Shown here: piece by piece, positions 11,838 to 24,977 of the stretch
Position numbering within the stretch: the stretch's first letter is position 1
Layout of the letters: every line of letters starts with the position of its first letter
DNA from: Oikopleura dioica
Lineage: Eukaryota > Chordata > Appendicularia > Copelata > Oikopleuridae
Reading direction: 5' to 3'
NCBI GenBank assembly: GCA_907165135.1
Contig: OU015566.1
Coordinates: 13,314,157-13,378,156 of the forward strand
Length of the DNA stretch: 64,000 nt
Made by a program: the position numbers and the translations under genes
Notes under the pieces: generated by a model
Seen by the model: the letters and a program-made list of their open reading frames with translations, nothing else
Told to the model about the DNA's origin: nothing
The model's database searches: none

Positions 11838-14800
11838 CTAGCCTGTTTTCAACTCGATTGATGACGACGCTCCTTCGAACGTCGTCTCAAGCCTTTTGCG
11901 TGCTTCATATACTTCTTTTTCAGCAAGCCAGTCGTCATATAATTGAATTTGCTTCTGACGCAACGCGATAAGTTCCGATTTACGGGACTTGAAAGCTTTC
12001 CAGTTTATCTTTTTTCTTTTATCTCCTCGCTCGTCATCTAAAACAAAAAAAAATAATAAAAATATTCTCATTGCAATAATTATCAAAGAAATTTTTCAAA
12101 AAAAAACTTCTAACGATAGGAAGTCTGGCCGGTAATTAATTCATTTTTCTATTCTATTGACTCACACAATATTCGTTTCAGCTCGTCATCATCCTCATCC
12201 TTCTCCGCGACAATGGTACTCCATGGACGCAAAGTTGCCCTTGGAGTTGTCGTTCTCGTTGTTGCTGTTGTTTTTGTTGTTGTTGGCACTTTTGAAGTGT
12301 TTGCCATTTGTCTTCGTCGGAGTATCTGATCGAGCAGGCTTCTTCTGTCAAAAGTCGAAGAAGGAGCTTTGAAAGACGTCGTCGTTGTCATCGTTGTTGT
12401 ACTAATTGTTGTAGTTGTCGTTGAGCTTGACTGAATCATTTGCCGATGCCGCATGAGTCGCTGAAGAAGACTATCTCGTCCATCGGGAATTTGTTCTGGT
12501 TGAAGTATTTCTGGCATCGTTAGTGTTGTTGTGGATTTTGTCGTCGTTGTTGATTTTGTTGTTGTCGAAATTTTTGCGGCTGCTGTTTTTCGCCTCTGAA
12601 GCATGAGTTTCTGAAGAAAACTAGCTCTTCTGTCGACGGATTCTTCCGTAGTCGCGATCTCAGAGTATGAAGTTGAAGGCGGAATCGTTGTTCTCATTTG
12701 TTGTAATCTATTCATCCTCATTCTCTCCAATAATTCTTTTCGTTTGTCAATGTATTTCGTCGATTGGGAAAATACAGGCTTCGGAGTTGAAATAATTTCG
12801 TCCTTGTCCGGAGCAATTAATTCACTTCGAAGCGTCATTATATCTCTCACAGAGAATGTTTTTCCGCCCTTCGCGAGCTCTTTTAGTCTCTCTTTCATCC
12901 TCATTACTTCTTGAATCGACATTCTTGACGGCGGAGCTCCTGCTGGTCGAAATTCGGGAGGAAGAACTCGCACTTTACTGTTTTCTTCCATTTCAAGTCG
13001 GGCGCGAATCGAGCTTTTATGCGCCAACCCGTGCCCAAGTTTCAACTCGATGGTTGGTTGTGTCGTCGGGATCGTTGTTGTTTTCACAGTTGTAGTTGTA
13101 GTGACTGTAGTCGTCGTCCTCGTAGTGGTCGTCCACCAGGAAGTTCTCGGAGGGCCAACATTGATATCAAGGAGGAAATCGCCTCCGCCAGAGGCTTTTT
13201 CATAAGCAGCAAGAACTCTTTGATCCCAAAAAACAGTCGCGTTTCCTATTTATTGAACTTTCAAGAAACGATCTTTTAGTAATAAAAACCCGGAAGAAAT
13301 AGTTTTGTCCATATTCCTCAAATTTAAAAAAAAACAAATTTCCAGATTTTCCATATTCTGGTCGATAAAATTGCCCTGTTTTGACATAATTTTGTAAAAA
13401 AAAAATGATTTACCGGCGCAGCTTGAAGTTCCATCGCCATAATAGCCTGGGAGACATTCGCAAGCGTATGTTCCTGGATAATTGACGCAATGGCCCAAGC
13501 TGTGGCATCGTGGTCGGATGGTATCGCACTCGTTGACATCGTCACATCGAGTTCCGTCGCCATTGAAGTCGATGAAACCGTTGGGGCAAGTGCACACGTG
13601 GCTACCAATGGTGTTTGTACAGGAAGCGTGTTCATCGCAATCGGATTTGCCAGTGAGACACTCGTTTACGTCAGAGCAGGAGAAGCCGTCGCCAGTGTAG
13701 CCCTTTTTGCACTCGCATTTGCCCATGTTGGCGTAGTTTACACATTCACCCATGGGACCGCATTTTGTTCCTGTTTTGGGTTAGGCTTTACGCTTTAAAA
13801 TACTAGAAAGAAAGTCTCTAACCCTGAGTCCTTTGAGCAAGCACCAATCAGTGCCAGTCGAAGCCTGAGCAAATGCACCGTCAGAATAGACATTGTAAGT
13901 TTCAGCGGCAACAACGAAGAAGTAGTCTGTGTTTCCATCAAGTCCTTCGATAATCACTTCGTTGAGGATTCCATCAACGAGAGCTGGCGATTCTGGGTAC
14001 GCGTTTGGAGCATGGGGAAAGAAAGAGATTCGGTAGTGTTCTCGATTACCGCCCGAGTGATTCCAAGTGAGCTTGACTTTATTGGCAGAAATGCTTTCTG
14101 CTTCGACGTTGTGGGGATCTTCAGGAATGGTAGCAAAAAGCATTCGCTGGGGAACAGATTCTTTCTGCCCGACCATTGAGTAAAGATTGGCTTCGTAGCG
14201 GGTTCCAGGAAGAAGATCGTCAAGTTGGAATTTGTTACTTTGACCGGAAACGATTTCCATTTTTGCTTCGAGTTGAGTTCCGAATTTGAGTTGAATCGGC
14301 GAATCAGGATCAGCTACCGGCTTTATGAGGATTACGATCAACAGAATGTTCTTGAAAAAGTATTACACTAAAGAGCGTCAAGCGAATTCAACAGAGCATG
14401 AACAACAATCTTCTGTATTTATCGGCATTCCGGCATCTATACTACGTATGTACAGAGGCAAAAGTTTGAGCCTTTGAAATGTTACAATCTCTTACGATGG
14501 GCCAAGGACCATGGTCGATGGCTCTATCTTGTAATCAAATTATTTTCGAATCCTGTAGAAAATTCTACTGTATTATTTTTTTTTGTTTTTGAATATTCAT
14601 AGCCAGATAGTATGGATCGAAATTTATCCTTGATTCAAAAATAATTTGCCAGTAAGAAGAAGTATTAGGGCCACCGTAAAAGATTGTAACAATTTGAAAG
14701 ACTCATACTTTTATCTTGTGTACATAGTCTTTGCTCTACAACTATCAGCTATAGAATGTATACTTTGTTACTCTGGTATATTGTCAGAAAACATGCTTTA

Positions 14801-17800
14801 ACAAATTAGATATTTCTGTCGCACTCCCTAAAGGTTATCAGGATAGTGTACCAGAATAAGCTATAATTTAAGGTAGTTTATACTCAATATATGAAAATAC
14901 AAGATGTGCTATGTAATTTAAGAATAGAGGATAAAAATCCCTCCCTTGTATTCAATCTTGTATCGCTCTCGTTTGCCGGCTGGATGTTGCCAGAACAATT
15001 CAGCCGATGTAGCATCCATGTTTCTTGTTTCAAACTTAACCGGGATCGAGGATGAGGGCAAGGATGAGCTGGCCATTCCCGTGCTTGTCAATCCTCCTCC
15101 GCCGGCAGCGTTGAAGCCGAACATATTTCTATTCTGCATCGTATTCTGCTGTTGTCGCGCGTCAACAAGGCCATTTTCAATTTGGAAGGCAAGTTTGGCA
15201 GCTTGTCTTTCTGCTTCACGCATTTTTTCTTCCTTTGCTTCAGCGTCGTATCGTTTGGCCCAAGTAGCGATGGAAGCTTGCTGATATTGCGTGAGTTGTC
15301 CGTCCGAAACGCGGTCAGAGTAGTAAATTGGTCGTTCGCCGGGATTCGTTGTCGCTGCGCCAGCTCCTCCAGCGAAAGGATCAGTACCGAGCCGAGAAGT
15401 CATTTGGCCGGACAAGCTTGTCGTGAGAGCTGCACCATCTCGAAGCTGGACTTCGTAAGACGAATATGGAAGAGCTTCACCAAGGGCTTGAGGGCAATTA
15501 TCAGCGTAATCATTGTAGTATCCATTCCACGAAATTCCAACTTGAGGGTCAAGAGATCGATCATCAAGAGTCAATGTGTAGAGACTCGCGTCTTTGCAAC
15601 TCGCTGGAATGTCGCTTGAATATTGAGAAGGCTGGAAATCAACTGAGAAGCCAATGTATCCATGTTCTTCCTGCCAGCCTATCTGCTCGAGCTCAAAGTA
15701 ACCACTGTTGATATTGGAGTTGGCGAGGACGACACAAGCGTGCCAAAAGTTGATACGCTGGATGTTGCAGCCGGCTGGAACTTGAACTTGGAGACCAAAC
15801 GGAGCAAGCGGCTTTGGATTCGGAAGGAAAAAGTGGCCATTCGCGCCTTGAGTCCAGGAGAGAGGACCGGAAAGAAATTCCATCGATGGTGTTGTCGATT
15901 CAGGAACGTAAACGGCTCCGGAATCGCCAAGCAGAGCAAGCTGCGTGTCTCGATCTGGGTACATAATTTCACAGGTATCGAGAAGTGCGGAAGCATCAAT
16001 GGGATCGTTCCATTCGTAAAGTGAGAAAATGTAAGCATTGGCGTCCAGGCAGCTCATTTGATCAGCCTGAGGAAATTTGATTCGCAAGCCGATGAATTCC
16101 GTTCCCAAGTCGGTTCCGTTCTGGTAGAGAAGGAGATTGGCGACATTGTCGCCATAAACAGCTGTGGCGTTTCCGTCATTGTTGAGATCGGAGTTGACAG
16201 TGTTGATGCAAGCTTGATAAGTGAGAACTGTTTGAACATTGCATCCTTCAGGGAAGGCGATCTGCAATTGCCACGGGTTCTCCGCTGGTGGCATGGCGTC
16301 CGGAAGCCAGATTCGCATCCAACCGACTTCTTCACCGACAGAGACCCATTCGACCTCGAGATCGCCGGAAGTATGACCCGGTCCATCGTAATTATTGACC
16401 ATCAGATCGAGGAAAGCTTGATCGATGACTTCATCGCCGCCGAGAATAATGTTCTCTGGATAAGCTGGATCTGTGCTAGGAGGAGTCCACGGAAGCTCGC
16501 CAGGGCACTTGTCTGGATCAGTTGACCACTGGAGAGTCATTCCATCGATGTTATCCGAAGCGTGGCTGCCTCGAGCGACAAGGGTGAGTGAGTAGGCAGT
16601 TTCATCGAAGCAAGCAGCCGAGCCGCCCCAGTAATTATTCTGATCAAAGCTCTGATCAGCTTCAAAGACAATTCCAATGTTTTGATGATCATGGTGCCAT
16701 CCAACTTGGTAGACATAAAAAGTACTGTTCGACAAGCTAGAAGCGTAGGGGTCCATACAACCGTGCCAGATGTCTAGAGATTGGAGCTGACAGCCAGGAG
16801 GGAATTCGAGAAGGACTTGCCAGGCTCCAAGAGGTCGTTCGCTTGGAAGGTTGAGTTTGATCTCGCCTCCATGCCCCCACTGTCGGATAAAGTCGACAAC
16901 TGGCTCCGTGATTGTATCACATCGAGTACCAAAATAGCCGTCTTGGCAGTCGCATGTAAAGGTGTAATTGGTGTAGTCGGAAATGCAGATTCCATCGTTA
17001 GCGCAAGTCTTATCGTTGCAGTAGTCGACGACATTTGTTCCGGGTGGAAACGGCCAGGAAGAGAAAAATTCAGAGAAATCCTCCGTGGGAAGAGAGATTC
17101 CGCTTGGGTACTCGTCGTAGAGTTCTCGTTCCCGAATTCCGGCAACAGTCGCTTGGAAAAGAGCATTGGCAACGAGGGAGGGTTCATTGCGCGTGTAATC
17201 CTTTCGGTTGTCCTCCCAAAAGCCAGAAGTAGCATCTGGGCCGCCCATAATAGCTCCTTCGAGTGTGAATTCATTTGGGGTGTATTTGTCCTCAAACATG
17301 CCCCAACCACAATCTTTCCCAATAGGACACGCCGAGTCTCTGTGATGCGGTCTCGTCGGTGGGTTGTGCCCGTAGCCGACCATGTAGCTCCGCTCACCAG
17401 CGCCAAGGACGTCGATAACGAGTTGTTTAGCAAAGTTGACGAAGTCAGTTTCAGTCTGGCCCGACACGACGTGATTGGCAGCGTAGAGGCAGATATAGGC
17501 GACACCAGAAGTTGCGCCAAAGTTGTGCCAGTCGGTCATTCGGAGAAAACCGTCGGCATTGTATTGGGTCTGGTAGTTAGTGCAGAAGTCGATGATCATT
17601 TGTACTCCAGGAGCGCTTGTATCAGAAGTCAGCAAAGCGTGGTAAACCATCACGGCAATGGTTTTATCATCAGTGGAAAATTCTAAATTATTTTTTAAAA
17701 ATTTCAAATTCTTGATTCATTTTTCAATTCCGAGTTCCAAATTCCGAATGCAATTAAAAGTGAACAAGGCGTGAGAGCATCGGAACACCCGTGCAAAAGG

Positions 17801-19191
17801 GCAAGAATGGAAATCACATTTTGCGGCGCAGATTTATTAATTTTTCGCCCCGCGATGCGCTTTTTTTTTGTCTTACCTGATGGTGCGGACAAATCCAGGC
17901 CGAATTCTGCGATGTAGTCTTCGGCTCTGGTGAGGTACTGGTTATTGCCTGTCGCATAATATAGCCAAAGAGCAGCCCAAGCAAGCTCATCACCAAACTC
18001 CGACGATGGATGAAATTGTCGCGCAGAAGCAAAAGCCTCGTTTTCATCATATTCGCCACGGTAAAGCTCAGCAAATTCGAACAAGTCCATCGCATGGGAA
18101 AGACATAGATTCGAGTAGTCAGTATCGTCTTTAAACAAGACTGCGGCTGCGGCCAAAGCTGCGGCTGTTTCTGCGGCAACGTCTGATCCAGGAGTTTCTT
18201 CTTCAATCGCGAGGGCTGGACGATCCATGGTCATGTACTCTGAGCGCACCCATTCGGCGTGGTCGAGTTCGGAGAGACCAACTTGGGCGTAGAATACGTA
18301 TTTCTCAGGGTGCGCTTTGATGAAATAGTCGGTAGCCCATTTGACTTGCTTGAAGAGATCGAGTTTCATTCCCATCTCAGCGTACGCGTTGCCAAATTCG
18401 ATGCCAGACCAAGCAATCATCGTCGTCGCAAAAGCCATCGGGAAGCCCCATTTAACATGATCACCTCCAGTGTAATATCCTCCCACAAGATCTAGATACG
18501 CATCTCCTCCGTCTCCTAGAGCTGAATCTCCGCGCCACTCAACATCAAGCTGATCTGGCGGAAGCTTGCCACTTCTTTGCGCAACGAAAAACTTGACGCA
18601 GAGATCGAGGATCTGTCGCATATTGTGAGTCACTTGTCCCGGTCCGCCGATGCCCCCGTATCCGTCAGTGTTCATAAAGCTCATTTGCCATTGAGGAACT
18701 TCAACGTTAGCAAATGGCGGTTCTCCGATCGTCGCTCCCATCAAATCGAACTGGAGGAGTTGGCCTTCTTGTAGGAATCCATTGTGCTCCTGGTTGATGA
18801 TCGCGTAGTCGGTTAAATTCTGGCTCCAGTCGACAATGATCACCGTCCACATTGTCAAGTCAGCGACCGGCTTGGAAAAGTGCAGGACAAGTTGCCACTG
18901 GCCATTTGTCGTTTCAATTACAGGAATGGTCACTAGGGCCTTGAAGCCCGTCATCGTCTCGCCAGAGACATCGTCGACTTCTTCCCAGGAGTCGGTGACG
19001 CGCCAGACGACCTCGTCCCAGGTTGAAGCGGGCGCGGCGGTGGTGACAGGCGCGAACGAACCGCCAAAGCCACCGGTGCCCCGCGCACCACTGTCCAGAT
19101 CATACCCATTGTACGTGTATCCGAGTTGGGCTGAAACTGAGATCCAGAGATTGACGAGCGAGATGAGCCCACAGCCACGCGCTCCGATCAT
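11838..19191 (-). CDS. Secreted GH9 glycoside hydrolase with CBM-like, FN3, EGF and Thr-rich modules (2,057 aa)
   Basis: Six exons in phase: 19191-17877, 17682-14944, 14313-13831, 13770-13414, 13245-12166, 12037-11838. Order: signal peptide (1-21); CBM2-like sandwich (~55-175); GH9 domain (~190-690) with YMVGYGHNP...HHR and DNRKDYTRNEPS holding the catalytic Glu; one EGF; three related Trp/Cys modules; two FN3; three EGF; Thr-rich mucin-like segment with basic helices; Lys/Arg-rich tail ending KTG. The GH9 Asp pair motif (normally YDAGDHVK) reads YTGGDHVK: Thr241 replaces the first Asp, while Asp244 is kept. Introns 14943-14314 and 13830-13771 fit only GA...AG. GH9 enzymes cleave beta-1,4-glucans; in a tunicate the likely substrate is its own cellulose. 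With one Asp lost, weak or absent catalysis is possible. A TTTAG just before the start could be a trans-splice acceptor. Confidence 0.9.
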
Positions 19192-19249
19192 GAAAATTCC
19201 TAAAGAAAAAAAAAATAACTATCATTCAAACTTTTTCAATTGTTGAAAA

Positions 19250-22200
19250 TTTGAGTTCGAAAGATGCTCTATCAAAGATATGAAAAGAAGTTTTCAAAAA
19301 GTTCACGATAACAACTCAACCGAAAAATTTCGCTTTATTTGAAAATACCAGATTAAATGATTTCTAAGACGCAAATTGCGGCTCTATTATAGAGAAAATA
19401 TTAATTAAACCACATGGTTTTGAAAACGTCAGAAAATAAGTGAAGCTTGAAAATCTGGGGAACCATCAACACATGCGTTCCATTTTCCTTTATATAACGA
19501 AGACGTCATTTCAGAAAGAACATCTGAAATAGTATTTATTCCATGAATACCCCAGTCAATCAAATATTGATCAAAGAATAAGTGACGCTATTGATGGTAC
19601 TTTTAATTTGATAGTATGACGCAAATTATATTGCCAAGGTCCCATGGTTCAATGGTCGAAATACAACATAATGCGGCTTAAATTGCTAGATGTGCTGAAA
19701 AATGAACTCAAAAGAAGCAAAAGAAGCAATTTAGGCTGGCTTGGGGGTTGTTTAACCCCTGGCTGGTTGTTTAACCCTTGTGGCCGGCTAAGCCAAATAA
19801 GGTGCCCCCGGAGTTCCACAAAACGTGCGATAATCCTACTTAGTTTCTAGTAGAAGCCAAGCTGGAAAAATACACACAGCCTGAATTTCTGAATTCTCGA
19901 ATATTTGGTTTTCAGACTTTGAAAAAGACCTTCGTAAAGTCGTAATAATTCGTGATAGGCCGCCATTTGAAAACGCTAAGGGCAAGATCTGAGAATGTAA
20001 ATTTATCAGCAATGTAAATCATGCTCAATCAGGGATGAGCTGGACATGCCTTCAGCCTTTTTGTTAAAAGACAGATTCTTAAATCATGTAAAAATCATGT
20101 CTTTGGAACAAAATTTAGATGAAGTGATATCTTTTAAAAGTCTGTTTCATACTTAATTTATACGTAAAATACCATTTTAGCACAATAAACGATAGTGTAT
20201 CAACGATAGAGAACTATCTTTTCACACGTCGAAATTTGATTAAGATAAAAAAGTAATAAAAATTGCAGTGATATGATCACTTTATCTCTTTCTCAGTCTC
20301 TCTCTGAAATTTTCATTCGAAAATATTTCGAAAATTCGAAAATAAGGGTATCACTATGTTAAGTCGAAAATCGAATTTTTTTAAGAAAAAAATGACGAAA
20401 TTGATGTTGACAGCCTTAAGAAACAAATTCTTTTTTTTTTCTTGAAAGAAGTGATAGTTACAGTAACTTACTGTTTGATTTCTGATTCGGGGCGGCCAGA
20501 AGGTCTCTCGGCTTCTAACTAAGTGTCTCTGAAATTTCGTTTGTTTTTTCCGAAGAAAATCAGTTCTATCTGGACATTAGAGAAAGTCTGTTTCTATTTT
20601 TCGTATTCGTTGAAAAAATTGAAAAACACAAATGTTACTCCATTACGGATTTACGCGGAGGCGCGCGTTTCGCTCTCCACCACCGCTCTGGCGCCATCGT
20701 CCTTTTTTTCTCATCTTTGCAAGCACCACTTTCGATCTCTTTTGCAGCTCCTGAGACTAGCAATTTCGCGCATTTTCCCGATCAAGCACCAGAATGCACC
20801 AGCAACTTGTCATTATCGCGTAACGTGCGCGACACCCGGTTAACGAAAAAATGAGCTTAGAAAATTTCCCAGCCACGTTCTTTAGGATCTACCCAGTGAA
20901 ATTGAAATAACGAGTCATAGATACTGAAATGAGGGGGAATTTATCGCCGATGCCGCATTCGACAGAAGCTTTTCGGGCGGATTTTTTTCGACTAAAAATG
21001 GTGACATCCTTATTTAGCCTGCTATAAACACTTTAACGGATTAAATTCATCCCGAAAAGGATGCCAATTTAACGGATTTTCGAGCTTCTCGAAAAGAGTT
21101 CGAAATCTGAAAGGAAAGTGCCAGTGGCAGCTGTCAATTGACTGCCAAAAGCTGCCGATTCCGACACTATATATAAAAATTTAAAGTCAAACTAAGTTCA
21201 AAACAGTCTTAACAACAAGTTAAACATATAAAAGAGACGTTATTCGAAATATAAACGTCTCTTTTGATAAGTAAAATGGAATAAAATAGATCTCGGAAAA
21301 TCTCCAATAACGAATTTTGATGTTTTTGACGTCAAATTTTGAAAACTGAAAATAAATAATAACTATTATTTCTTCTGAGAAAAAACCATCTTGGCTGGGT
21401 CAACTTAATTTTGTTAGTTAGTGATAACACGAAGAATGTATCGTGTGTTTTAGGAAGCTCAACTAAGCAAATTGCCGGGCTATGACAAAGCTGGGGAGAA
21501 CATGTTCTTAGTAAATTATTGATTGAACGCGAATTTATGTTGAAAACATAGCGCGAGTCACGATTTACGTAACTGCTAATAGAAAGGTTATTCGGTAAGT
21601 TGGTGAAGTCTCTGTCGATTTTTTATTGAGCTTTGATCGTGACTGATACCTTTTGACAACTTTTGACTGTTTTTCCCGTCTGACACAAATGAACTCTCAA
21701 TATTCCGAAAGTAATGGACCATTACTAATAGTGCTTAAAAACGGTGAGCGATTTATAAAAATGACTAGCTCAAGAAATTCTCATGAGTATAATATTTTCG
21801 TCCGACGATGACTGCCTTGGAAATTCTATTTTGAAATTGTGTTTTTGACTGACTCACCATCACGTCGAAAACGGAGATGAAATTTAATCAATCAATCGGC
21901 AGTTTCCTTGTCCGCTAATAATGACGTATTACAAGAATGAGGAAATTCTCCGAGAAAACGCTTCACCCAAAAGCTTTAATTGAAATGATCTTTGTTTTCC
22001 TCGAAAAAGATAATTGATCAAGATACTTCAGCAATAAATATAAGGCATTAGCTCAAAGGATAGTTGATGTTTTCTTTAAAAATTCAAACATATTGTACCT
22101 GTTCTTACGCTAGACGAAAGGTTGTTAAAGAAACCTGTGAGAAGTAAAGTCACAATGAAGTTTCTGACACTTTGACATTTGGAAGTTGTGATTCAGACCA

Positions 22201-22557
22201 AGACCTGACAGGTCGTTTGATTTGGCAGTTCAGAAATAGTCTCAAAATGACCTGAATAATATACCGTCGGAAAATTTGCATATCGACCCATTTTTGGTTG
22301 AGGGGCCGTAGACACGTTTTGAAAATGATGATTTCTGAAGGCATACCGGTATTTAAGCGCCTTACTCAAAAATGGCTCGATGTTCCGGCGTTAATAATGA
22401 CGAGGAATAATTTATAATATAATTTGTTTTTCCGTGAGAATCCCTAATCATAACCATGAATGATTCTCTGATGCTTAGCTTCAATTTTCTCCCTCTAAAA
22501 TGCTAATATCCAGATGTGCCGAATGACGACGACGTGACGACGTGATGACGATTCAAG
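19250..22557. other. Gene-free stretch upstream of the GH9 gene
   Basis: A/T-rich sequence with scattered short open frames and no family-like protein. A GC-richer patch at 20640-20840 and a hairpin-forming repeat at 19735-19800 (gtttaaccc repeated) are the only features I noticed. The 5' regulatory region of the GH9 gene should be in the first part. Confidence 0.5.
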
Positions 22558-22767
22558 GGTAGTAGGGGGTTATCATTCGGGCTTCCTCTAATCCTAAACC
22601 TAACCAAGGGGGCTACGCCCCCCGGGACCCCCCCCCAAGGCATAAACCAGGGGGCTTTGCCCCCTGGCCCCCCTTAAGAGTTCCCAGTCCCTAACCCTAA
22701 CCATTAGCTCAGATTCTAGAGATATTGGATGGCTCGAATCATAGGCCCGAATGATAACCCCTCTCTT
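22558..22767. mobile_element. MITE 'GGGGTTATCA' family, copy 2 (inverted relative to copy 1)
   Basis: Starts TAGTAGGGGGTTATCATTCG and ends CGAATGATAACCCCTCTC; the body matches 9752-9955 in reverse orientation, including the tctagagatattggatgg segment. The G/C palindromes differ, and the B-box-like motif of copy 1 is not preserved. Confidence 0.65.
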
Positions 22768-22886
22768 CGGATTCAAGAGCTCAAAAAAGTCGGTAAAACT
22801 CAATTTTCATTTCTTCTTTCATGTCAATTAGAAAAATAACCTTTCAACCAATAAATTGGACGGTATGCGTTCCGGCGTTAGATAAT

Positions 22887-23278
22887 TTATTCAACATGAT
22901 TAGAAGGAAAAAATCCGATTCGATCGTCAAGAATACCTCTCCACCAGCCACTTGGGTCTCTTTGAAGCACGAAGATGACCTGACCCTCTTTGATGGTCAA
23001 TTCGTCGTCTTCTTTCGCTTCGTAATCGTGAAGAGCGACAACTTTTAAAGTCTATATTAACTACGATCTTTTCACGCTGGGTTACCTGTGTCCGAAAGAA
23101 GCTGGTGAATTTGTTGCCGTTGACGTTTTTCTTGCTCTTTCTGCCGTTTTCGTTTATTTCTGGAGTCCACACAACGACAAATGGCAATCAGAACCATTAT
23201 CACTGTTACAACAATCCAAATTATCATGCTCAAATCATCATCGCCCGGCTCTATACTAATAGATCCTCTTCTACCCAT
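22887..23278 (-). CDS. Single-pass membrane protein with C-terminal SH3 domain (115 aa)
   Basis: Two exons, 23278-23086 and 23041-22887, with a 44-nt GT-AG intron in phase. The chosen start is the first ATG in frame (MGRRGSISIEPGDDD); no upstream in-frame ATG is available. Residues ~18-36 form a hydrophobic helix (MIIWIVVTVIMVLIAI) followed by a strongly basic linker (KRKRQKEQEKRQRQQ). The second exon is a nearly complete SH3 fold: ALHDYEAKEDDELTIKEG, the GWW tryptophans, and GFFPSNHVE at the end. SH3 domains bind Pro-rich ligands; here the domain would face the cytosol next to the membrane. I do not recognise the protein as a known family. Confidence 0.8.
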
Positions 23279-23899
23279 CTCTGATTCTTTTCCGGCCAAT
23301 ACCTAACTCATGAAGCATGTTTGGTTAGTGATTCCAATACGCCAACCGTCATCCTGAATAAATATGTCGTTTTGACGTAGACGAGGATTTTTTGTACTTC
23401 AATATTAGCACTTGAAGCAAACACAATTTCCATATAAGGAACTTCTTGTTGAGAATCTATGTTATTAATACCAGAAAAATACATATGAAATATAACTAGA
23501 AAACGCTAGAAACGACGAGAACTCATGCTTGCCACTCATGACCACATAGGCAAAACCACTTGAAAGAGAACCTAAGCCACCGGTAAAGTCGGGCTCGGTC
23601 ACCACAAAAAAAACGCGCTGACTGGATGTAACTCGACCTTTTCTTTTTTGTCAGCCCTTTTAATTCAATTAGATCTAACGAGTTTATACTGAATTGAGAG
23701 CAATAGCATTTTATCTTTTTGATAGTTCAATTTTTCATTACTTTCATTCGTAGTTCATCTTCGATTGATCAAAAGCTGATTAAGCTCTCTGGCCCACTCT
23801 CTTCTTCTCCCGGGTATAGCGCCGCATCTGGCGCCCTCACGTGTCGAAATAAACGCCCTCATGACATGAAAAGCATGCACGTAGTTTAATGGCCCTTCG

Positions 23900-23907
23900 T
23901 ATATAAG
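23900..23907 (+). promoter_or_regulatory. TATA box of secreted peptide gene 1
   Basis: TATATAAG about 74 bp before the ATG at 23974. The two related genes have TATA boxes at a similar distance. Confidence 0.6.
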
Positions 23908-23973
23908 GCGCACTCCTCGACTTTCTCCTCATCAAATCCAACCAACAAAACCAACCAAAAACAAAAAGCTGAA

Positions 23974-24270
23974 ATGAACTTCTTCAAAATCTTCATCCTC
24001 TTCGCCATTGCTTCCGCTACTCTCCAGCAGCAATATGTAAACCGATTCGGCAACACCATCAAAATCATGAACAGAAACCGCGACCGCGTGGTGAATCAGG
24101 AAGCTTCAGCGATTCAACAAATCTACGAGTACGAACTCAACCAGGCCCAAACACTCGAGGACAAATACCGAGTCATGAAGCAGTTCTCTTCTCTCGCTAG
24201 AACTTCGCCAAACAACCCTCGGGCCAGACGAAGCTTCGCTCGACGACATTACTTGTCCAACATGCAATGA
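23974..24270 (+). CDS. Small secreted protein, family member 1 (98 aa)
   Basis: Intronless. Signal peptide MNFFKIFILFAIASA, then a 80-residue mature part without cysteines, rich in Asn, Gln and Arg, ending RRSFARRHYLSNMQ. It is a divergent relative of the proteins at 25825 and 53978: same length, same signal peptide plus Asn/Arg-rich start, a central helix-like stretch (QIYEYELNQAQTLEDKYRVM) and a basic C-terminus ending in MQ. No known family recognised. A TATA box precedes it and a poly(A) signal (AATAAA) follows near 24317. Basic clusters (RARRSFARR) could be processing sites, but this is inference. Confidence 0.75.
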   Translation: MNFFKIFILFAIASATLQQQYVNRFGNTIKIMNRNRDRVVNQEASAIQQIYEYELNQAQTLEDKYRVMKQFSSLARTSPNNPRARRSFARRHYLSNMQ

Positions 24271-24818
24271 TTCTGATTCAACCTCCTGTTTCATTTGAAT
24301 AATTATCTTTTATTAATAAAATATTTATAAAAAATCCTATCTTTTTTCGACTTAATGAATTCAATTGTATCGCGCTTATTTGCGGGTGGTCGTAATTACG
24401 CTTATACACATAGTCTGGATATAAAACTTTTATTTTAAAAATCTACAGTTCCTCCCAAATCTGCTGAGCCTAAAATCATGATAAAAATGAGATTTAGGGG
24501 GTGAAATTAAGAAAATTGTAAAAAAATTGACCATTTTTGGCTTATTTTCGCGAAAATGGCCCTACTTTGACGGGATTTCTGACCGACTTTATCTGGCCAA
24601 ATTTTTCAACTTCTCGCCGATAGATTTTTTCAACCCTTTTCTACTCACGACTTAATTCATATTTTACCTATCAAATCAGCTTTTCCCGGATTTTTGGTTA
24701 GAAAAATCCCGATTCTCGTCGACCCCCCCCCTAAAAATAAAAAAAAGATGACCCTGCCTGACCCTGAGGGCTGCTATATAATATATATAATATAATATAT
24801 AATGTATAATATAATATA

Positions 24819-24977
24819 CAGTCAGGTCTTGCAATTACGCGGTTTTTATTTTCGGGATTTTCGCCAAAAACCACGTAATTGCACGCCCTAAAATGCACTA
24901 AATAGTGCAAATTGTGTATCGGATTTTCCCAAAAAAAAACGCGCAATTGCAGGTCGCGCAATTGCAAGACCTGACTG
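24819..24977. mobile_element. TA-flanked MITE (pogo/Tc1-like ends), 159 bp
   Basis: Perfect terminal inverted repeat CAGTCAGGTCTTGCAATT, flanked by TA on both sides. The arms extend as partly matched ..acgcg / cgcg.. sequence. No coding capacity. A low-complexity (ta)n stretch precedes it (24771-24818). Confidence 0.75.
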
